From Corynebacterium heidelbergense (GTDB lineage: Bacteria; Actinomycetota; Actinomycetes; Mycobacteriales; Mycobacteriaceae): a DNA stretch of 64,000 bases. Shown here piece after piece: positions 60,238 to 64,000 of the stretch. Both the position numbers and the translations under genes were made by a program. How positions within the stretch are numbered: the stretch's first letter is position 1; every line of letters starts with the position of its first letter. The stretch lies in contig NZ_CP063191.1 of assembly GCF_028609845.1 (NCBI RefSeq), positions 2,249,071 through 2,313,070 of the forward strand. Direction: 5' to 3'. The notes under the pieces are model-generated. The model ran no database searches and was not told where the DNA came from. It saw only the letters and a program-made list of their open reading frames with translations.

Positions 60238-60888
60238 TCAGCGACGCCGTTCGACGGTAACTACGTAGGTTGGCTCGCTGAGTACAGCCCTTCCGATAGT
60301 CTCCACCCTCAGCGAGCCCCCGCCGAGCTTGCGGACGCCTGCCGCGTCGCGCTCCACCTCCTCGGCGGCGCTTGCCCCCTTGAGCGCCTTCACAGCACCA
60401 CCGACGCGGCACAGCGGCAGCGACCACCTCATGAGCTTGTGGAGTGGTGCCACCGCGCGACTCGTCACCACATCCGCGCCACCGCACTCTTTGCGAACGT
60501 GCCCTTCCTCGGCGCGGCCTCTGACTACCACCGCTGGCAAGCTGAGCTCCTCCAGTACCTCCCCGAGGAAGGTGCACCGCCTCAGGAGAGGCTCCACAAG
60601 CTGCACCTCTAGGTCCGGCCGGGCGATGGCGAGAGGTATCCCTGGCAGGCCCGCTCCGGATCCGACATCCACCACCCGTGCCCCCTGCTCGATGGCCTCA
60701 CCGAGAACCGCGCTATTAAGGATGTGCCGATCCCATAGCCGAGGGGTCTCGCGCGGACCAATGAGGCCTCTCTCCACCCCCGCCGTCGCAAGGAGTTCCG
60801 CGTACCGTGCCGCTAGGGGGAGACGTTCGCCCAACACCGTCGCAGCAATCTCCGGAACAGCGCCTAACTCCTCGGGTTCGCTAGTCAC
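60238..60888 (-). CDS. rsmG: 16S rRNA m7G527 methyltransferase RsmG (GidB)
   Basis: 216 residues from GTG 60888, which has GAGGAG upstream; the frame runs on to 60987 but that part reads through parS site 3. SAM-binding motif [35 protein letters not shown], then [20 protein letters not shown] and [13 protein letters not shown]. It methylates G527 of 16S rRNA at N7; loss gives low-level streptomycin resistance in other bacteria. First gene of the segregation cluster on the minus strand. Confidence 0.96.
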   Translation of the reverse strand: MTSEPEELGAVPEIAATVLGERLPLAARYAELLATAGVERGLIGPRETPRLWDRHILNSAVLGEAIEQGARVVDVGSGAGLPGIPLAIARPDLEVQLVEPLLRRCTFLGEVLEELSLPAVVVRGRAEEGHVRKECGGADVVTSRAVAPLHKLMRWSLPLCRVGGAVKALKGASAAEEVERDAAGVRKLGGGSLRVETIGRAVLSEPTYVVTVERRR

Positions 60889-60927
60889 AACAGGCTCCTC
60901 AAATGTACTGGCGCGGGTCCATGGGAA

Positions 60928-60943
60928 TGTTTCACGTGAAACA
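60928..60943. other. parS: parS site 3
   Basis: Perfect TGTTTCACGTGAAACA, 40 bp upstream of the rsmG start, between rsmG and the yidC operon terminator. Confidence 0.97.
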
Positions 60944-61028
60944 TCGTACCTGCCGCACCAACCCTCACCGGTCGCGCTCACGGCCACGACCCCGACCCAC
61001 CCGAGTCAACCATGTCCGGGCGCAAAAA

Positions 61029-61052
61029 AGCCCCCGCTTTTCCGCGGGGGCT
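61029..61052 (-). terminator. Rho-independent terminator of the rpmH-rnpA-yidD-yidC operon
   Basis: AGCCCCCGC (61029-61037) and GCGGGGGCT (61044-61052) form a 9-bp stem; on the minus strand the stem is followed by TTTTT then GCG. It lies 36 bp past the yidC stop and separates it from rsmG. Confidence 0.9.
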
Positions 61053-61087
61053 CAAGGGCGGCTCATCGCTTCAGCGAAGCGGCATCC

Positions 61088-62062
61088 CTATTTCTTACGC
61101 CTTTTGGGGTTCTCGGGCCGGGCGCCGACGCGCGGGGCGCTGGTCCGCTTGGCGGCTAACTTCGCCTCTTTCTCTTCTTCTTCCTCACGATCCATTTTGG
61201 CGAAGAGCATCTTCTGCTGCAGCAAAGTCCACGAGTTGTTAGCGAACATGTAGAGGGCCAAGCCGATCTGCCACAGGAAGCCGCCTGTTAGATACATAAT
61301 CGGCACGATCCACACCATCATCTTCTGCATCATGTCCATCTGCATCTGCATCTGAGCTGCCCGGGGGTCATCGTCCTTCTTGGCCGGGTTCGCATCCTGC
61401 TTACGCTTCGTGCGATCCATGCTCATCCGGGCCGTGAAGTGCATGATCACCGCAGAGGCCAGCATGAGCGGCACGATGATCACCATGATGTTCATCTTGG
61501 TGAAGTCCGGAGCAATCCCCTCCGGGGAGAACGCGGCATAGCTCTCCGGGTTCTGCGAGATGAATCCCGACAGCGGTGCACCGAAGAGCCGCGCGTCCAG
61601 GAAAGACTGAACTTCCTGCACCCCGAAGAAGTAGTTGGGGGTATTTCGGGTCTGCTCAACGCTCATCCCCAACTCGCCGAAGTGGTTGCCCGTGCGGTTG
61701 AAGGACCGGAGAACGTGGAATAGGCCCAGGAATAGAGGAAACTGGACGAGTACTGGCAGGCAGGAGGCCAAGGGGTTTACCCCCATCTCCTTTTGCGCTG
61801 CGCGAACCTCTTCCATCAACTTCTGCTGATTGCCCGCATGCTTCTTTTGCAGCTCGCGCATTTTGGGCTGGAACTCCTGCGTCCGCCGCATCGAACGCAT
61901 CTGACTCACCGCCGGTTTCACCAGGAGGATTCGCACAGTGAACACAAGGAAGATAATCGCTAGCGCCCATGTGAGGCCGGAGGCGGGGTCCAGCACAAAG
62001 CTGAACACTTTGTGCCAAAACCACAGCACGCCAGAGATCGGATAGTAAATGAAGTTAAGCAC
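61088..62062 (-). CDS. yidC: Membrane protein insertase YidC
   Basis: 324 residues. Five membrane regions: an N-terminal helix (FIYYPISGVLWFWHKVF), helix 2 (GLTWALAIIFLVFTVRILLVKPAV with the conserved arginine nearby), then the conserved YidC core (NPLASCLPVLVQFPLFLGLFHVLRSF), and late helices (IVIIVPLMLASAVIMHF ... MVWIVPIMYLTGGFLWQIGLALYMFANNSWTLLQQ). The C-terminus is basic (KRRKK), as in actinobacterial YidC. It inserts and folds membrane proteins. Unlike in mycobacteria, no Jag/KhpB gene lies between it and rsmG. Confidence 0.96.
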   Translation of the reverse strand: MLNFIYYPISGVLWFWHKVFSFVLDPASGLTWALAIIFLVFTVRILLVKPAVSQMRSMRRTQEFQPKMRELQKKHAGNQQKLMEEVRAAQKEMGVNPLASCLPVLVQFPLFLGLFHVLRSFNRTGNHFGELGMSVEQTRNTPNYFFGVQEVQSFLDARLFGAPLSGFISQNPESYAAFSPEGIAPDFTKMNIMVIIVPLMLASAVIMHFTARMSMDRTKRKQDANPAKKDDDPRAAQMQMQMDMMQKMMVWIVPIMYLTGGFLWQIGLALYMFANNSWTLLQQKMLFAKMDREEEEEKEAKLAAKRTSAPRVGARPENPKRRKK

Positions 62063-62204
62063 GTCTGGAGGGTACTCCTGTGACTAGGGGTAAAGAACAA
62101 GGCTGTTATTTATCTCGCCAGGCGCGCCACACCACTCCAGCCGGGGTTGGACACGCTCGCGTAGCACGGCACCTTTCAACTTGAGCGTCGGTTCTCGGGA
62201 ACCT

Positions 62205-62519
62205 TCAGCGTGAAGAACCTTCGGCCCGACCAGCTAACAGGCGCTGCCACAACCCCGGGCGCCGAGGGGGAACCGGGTCCCACCCGCCCGGGTGCCATGG
62301 CCCACATCGTGCCAGTCTAGCCGCCGACAGGGCAAAACCCTTGATTGGACCGAACCGCCCAAAGGCGGTCAGCGCGTACTCACTGCATGTCGGCTCAAAG
62401 CGACAACTGGGCCCCGCCTTCATGCTGGACAGATAGGCCCGATAGAAACCGATACACCTGCGGGCTAGGGGGGACCGGTCATCCCCATGTTCCACGGTCT
62501 TTTCCGGCTCCGGCTTCAT
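62205..62519 (-). CDS. yidD: Membrane protein insertion efficiency factor YidD
   Basis: 104 residues with the YidD signature ARRCIGFYRAYLSSMKAGPSCRFEPTCSEYALTAFGRFGPIKGFALSAARLARCGPWHPGGWDPVPP. The three cysteines of the family are present. Small inner-membrane-associated protein that aids YidC. It starts 12 bp after rnpA. An unassigned 142-bp gap separates it from yidC. Confidence 0.96.
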   Translation of the reverse strand: MKPEPEKTVEHGDDRSPLARRCIGFYRAYLSSMKAGPSCRFEPTCSEYALTAFGRFGPIKGFALSAARLARCGPWHPGGWDPVPPRRPGLWQRLLAGRAEGSSR

Positions 62520-62531
62520 GCCGACACCCGC

Positions 62532-62954
62532 CTAGTCCCGCCGCCGCAGTCGTCTACCGCGTTCGATCCTGGACAGGCAGTTGCGGATATCAGCCGCTAA
62601 CTTCTCGCTACTGGCGCTAGCCGCAGCAGGGAGGGCTCGGATAACGACGGCAGAGCCCTGTGGAATCCAGCCTTCAGGTTGCGCCCTCGGGCCCAATTCT
62701 TTGAGGTAGATCGCCATGATGTGCCGAATGCGTCGCGAAACCCGATGGCGTGCCACCGCGTTGCCCACTGCTTTAGACACGATGAGTCCAACGCGGACGT
62801 TACGGTCCCCAATAAGTTGGACGCCCAGGCCCGCGATCCCGGTTGGACCTGGACATACGTAAACCACCACCGTGCGCGAACCCTTCTTCCATCCGTTTCG
62901 CGTTGTTTCGTCGAATCGACGGGAAGCGCGAAGGCGGTTTTCAGGGGATAACAC
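62532..62954 (-). CDS. rnpA: Ribonuclease P protein component
   Basis: 140 residues. RNase P basic protein: N-terminal [23 protein letters not shown], the RNR motif region [35 protein letters not shown], then [32 protein letters not shown]. It binds the RNase P RNA and helps in 5' tRNA maturation. It follows rpmH after 125 bp. Confidence 0.95.
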   Translation of the reverse strand: MLSPENRLRASRRFDETTRNGWKKGSRTVVVYVCPGPTGIAGLGVQLIGDRNVRVGLIVSKAVGNAVARHRVSRRIRHIMAIYLKELGPRAQPEGWIPQGSAVVIRALPAAASASSEKLAADIRNCLSRIERGRRLRRRD

Positions 62955-63079
62955 GGTGGTGGCCTATTCCTTTTTGGGGCGTTCCGCTCTCTGAAGCACT
63001 GTATGGTGTGCTTGTTCCGGAACGCTACCCATAGCCCTGGGGTCTCTACAGAACCAACGGGAGTTAGAACCCCTAGGTG

Positions 63080-63223
63080 CTATGCCGTCAGGGTCTTGCG
63101 GCCCTTGCGCCGACGGGCGGAGACCACGGCCCGGCCTGCGCGGGTACGCATACGAGTACGAAAGCCGTGCACGCGGGCACGACGGCGGTTGTTCGGCTGG
63201 AAAGTACGCTTGCCCTTGGCCAT
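63080..63223 (-). CDS. rpmH: 50S ribosomal protein L34
   Basis: A 47-residue L34, opening [20 protein letters not shown] and ending in [11 protein letters not shown], with ATG at 63223 and TAG at 63080. It is the first gene of the rpmH-rnpA-yidD-yidC group, whose position next to dnaA and the origin is widely conserved. Confidence 0.97.
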   Translation of the reverse strand: MAKGKRTFQPNNRRRARVHGFRTRMRTRAGRAVVSARRRKGRKTLTA

Positions 63224-64000
63224 GGTACTTCGCTCCTCTACATGATCGAATGACGCGCAGCCACCGGTGGTGCCTGTTACCCCTCGTCAACGCGGTGGTG
63301 GACGAAGGCGGTGGGTTTTTCGGCTGCGCACCGGAAAACAGTGGATTGAGGAAGACTGCTCCCGAAGCAAGCACCGCCCACGCGCTCGTGGGCTGGGTGT
63401 TGTTTCGCCGACCAAGGTCTTCCACTTGTGGCTTGCTCGGTCGGAGGAGAGTCTTCCGGCGGCTCCAAGGCACAACATCTGCGGACGTTCGTTGCAGAAG
63501 TCGTGGTGGGGCCATAGACGGTTAATAAGGATACGCAGGCAGCGGGGGCCCCGGCAAATTAGTGCCACGATGCTGTGTAGTACTCACCACCGTGGTTCTG
63601 CCCAGCTCATTGGGGGACACGTCCGTGCCTGTGGATAACCGGGTCACCCCCGAACCTTAAACCGTGAGTTTAGACTTAGAAAGTGCAGGTCAAAGAGTTT
63701 TCCCCAAGCGGTTTCAGTTGTCCACAGCAGCGCGGTATCTTGGGGATAACTGACTACCCACAGTTATCCACAGGTGTGGAGAATGTTGTGGATACGCAGG
63801 ACACGGGTATCTTCGTGATGTGCACAATCCTGTGGGACTCCGTGGAAACTCTGGGCAGACGCGCGCACTGGGCACTTATCCACAGCTCCTTTGTTGCCGC
63901 TCCAGCGATCTACCCCCACACCACCATGCGGGCCGATCCGGCTCCCATGCCCATGACCGACAACACGCTCACCAACCGCAACCGCTAGAGGGAATATTCA
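63224..64000. other. rpmH-dnaA intergenic region, part of the origin locus
   Basis: No gene with coding character is seen. The left 350 bp should hold the divergent rpmH promoter; the right part has perfect DnaA boxes TGTGGATAA (63630-63638), TTATCCACA (63764-63772) and TTATCCACA (63876-63884), plus near matches TTGTCCACA (63718-63726), TGTGGAGAA (63775-63783) and TGTGGATAC (63787-63795). By synteny dnaA starts just beyond the window. The boxes may belong to the origin or the dnaA promoter. Confidence 0.82.
63630..63884. promoter_or_regulatory. oriC: DnaA-box cluster
   Basis: Three perfect 9-mer boxes at 63630-63638, 63764-63772 and 63876-63884, and three single-mismatch boxes between them, in a segment rich in TTATCCACA-type words. 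It is consistent with an origin or DnaA autoregulatory region. An unwinding element is not obvious in the visible part. Confidence 0.8.

Noticed and set aside
60889-60987. Longer RsmG start
   Set aside because: It would translate parS site 3 and lacks homology; GTG 60888 has a good ribosome-binding sequence.
63683-63988. A 101-residue frame at the right edge as a gene
   Set aside because: It crosses the DnaA-box cluster, shows no family features, and dnaA is expected to start just beyond the window.
1-64000. Defence island, prophage, transposon or secondary-metabolite cluster
   Set aside because: No transposase, integrase, restriction, toxin-antitoxin or assembly-line genes were found; the gene content is mostly core.

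Overview
The window is chromosomal DNA from a high-GC mycolic-acid actinobacterium, most likely a Corynebacterium. It carries the decaprenyl-phosphoribose epimerase genes (dprE1, dprE2), a GlfT1-type galactofuranosyltransferase, a MurJ fused to a pseudokinase, a CwlM-type inactive amidase homologue and Ino1. Its gene order from cca to rpmH matches the left flank of dnaA in Mycobacterium and Corynebacterium. The species cannot be fixed from the sequence alone. I see no rRNA, tRNA, CRISPR array, insertion sequence or prophage.

Layout. 1-5.8 kb: two CNNM/CBS membrane proteins, glfT1, an AI-2E family permease and two adjacent GtrA proteins. 5.9-8.3 kb: three genes I do not recognise (a translationally coupled pair and a divergent small gene). 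8.3-10.6 kb: dprE1-dprE2 for cell-wall arabinan precursor synthesis. 10.9-17.2 kb: a lipoprotein of unknown function, an MFS exporter, a PspA-like protein, an adhC-type alcohol dehydrogenase, thioredoxin and a DUF4442 protein. 17.2-22 kb (minus strand): rpsF-ssb-rplI, a 0.76 kb gap with several DnaA boxes, then dnaB and two fluoride-channel genes. 22.1-26.1 kb: ponA, a GT87 membrane glycosyltransferase and a 59-residue membrane protein. 26.4-29.6 kb: ino1, a MarR regulator, a double-Usp protein and a membrane protein. 29.7-33.3 kb: leuS and a SdpI-like protein with a cysteine-rich tail. 33.3-36.6 kb: ribokinase, nucleoside hydrolase and a bile-acid-symporter-family transporter. 36.7-39.7 kb: a taurine-type ABC transporter in the order permease, binding lipoprotein, ATPase.

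40.3-63.2 kb is the conserved origin-proximal block: cca (minus), then mutT4-like Nudix, DUF6049, an acyl-CoA ligase, murJ, sigM, trxB, trxC and cwlM (plus), then a GNAT protein, parB, parA, rsmG, yidC, yidD, rnpA and rpmH (minus). Three perfect parS sites sit at 57.6, 60.1 and 60.9 kb. The last 0.8 kb holds at least three perfect DnaA boxes and should be the rpmH-dnaA intergenic region; dnaA itself would start just beyond the window.

Functionally, most genes serve envelope construction (DprE1/2, GlfT1, GtrA, PonA, GT87, MurJ, CwlM, YidC), replication and segregation (DnaB, Ssb, ParAB, DnaA boxes) or thiol redox control (SigM, TrxA, TrxB, TrxC). I found no clear novel multi-gene defence or biosynthetic system. 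The best leads are smaller: a CQPC thioredoxin, a cysteine-rich SdpI protein, a second DnaA-box cluster upstream of dnaB, long inverted repeats before adhC and the tau operon, a probable ECF-sigma promoter at trxA, and the unknown trio beside dprE1.
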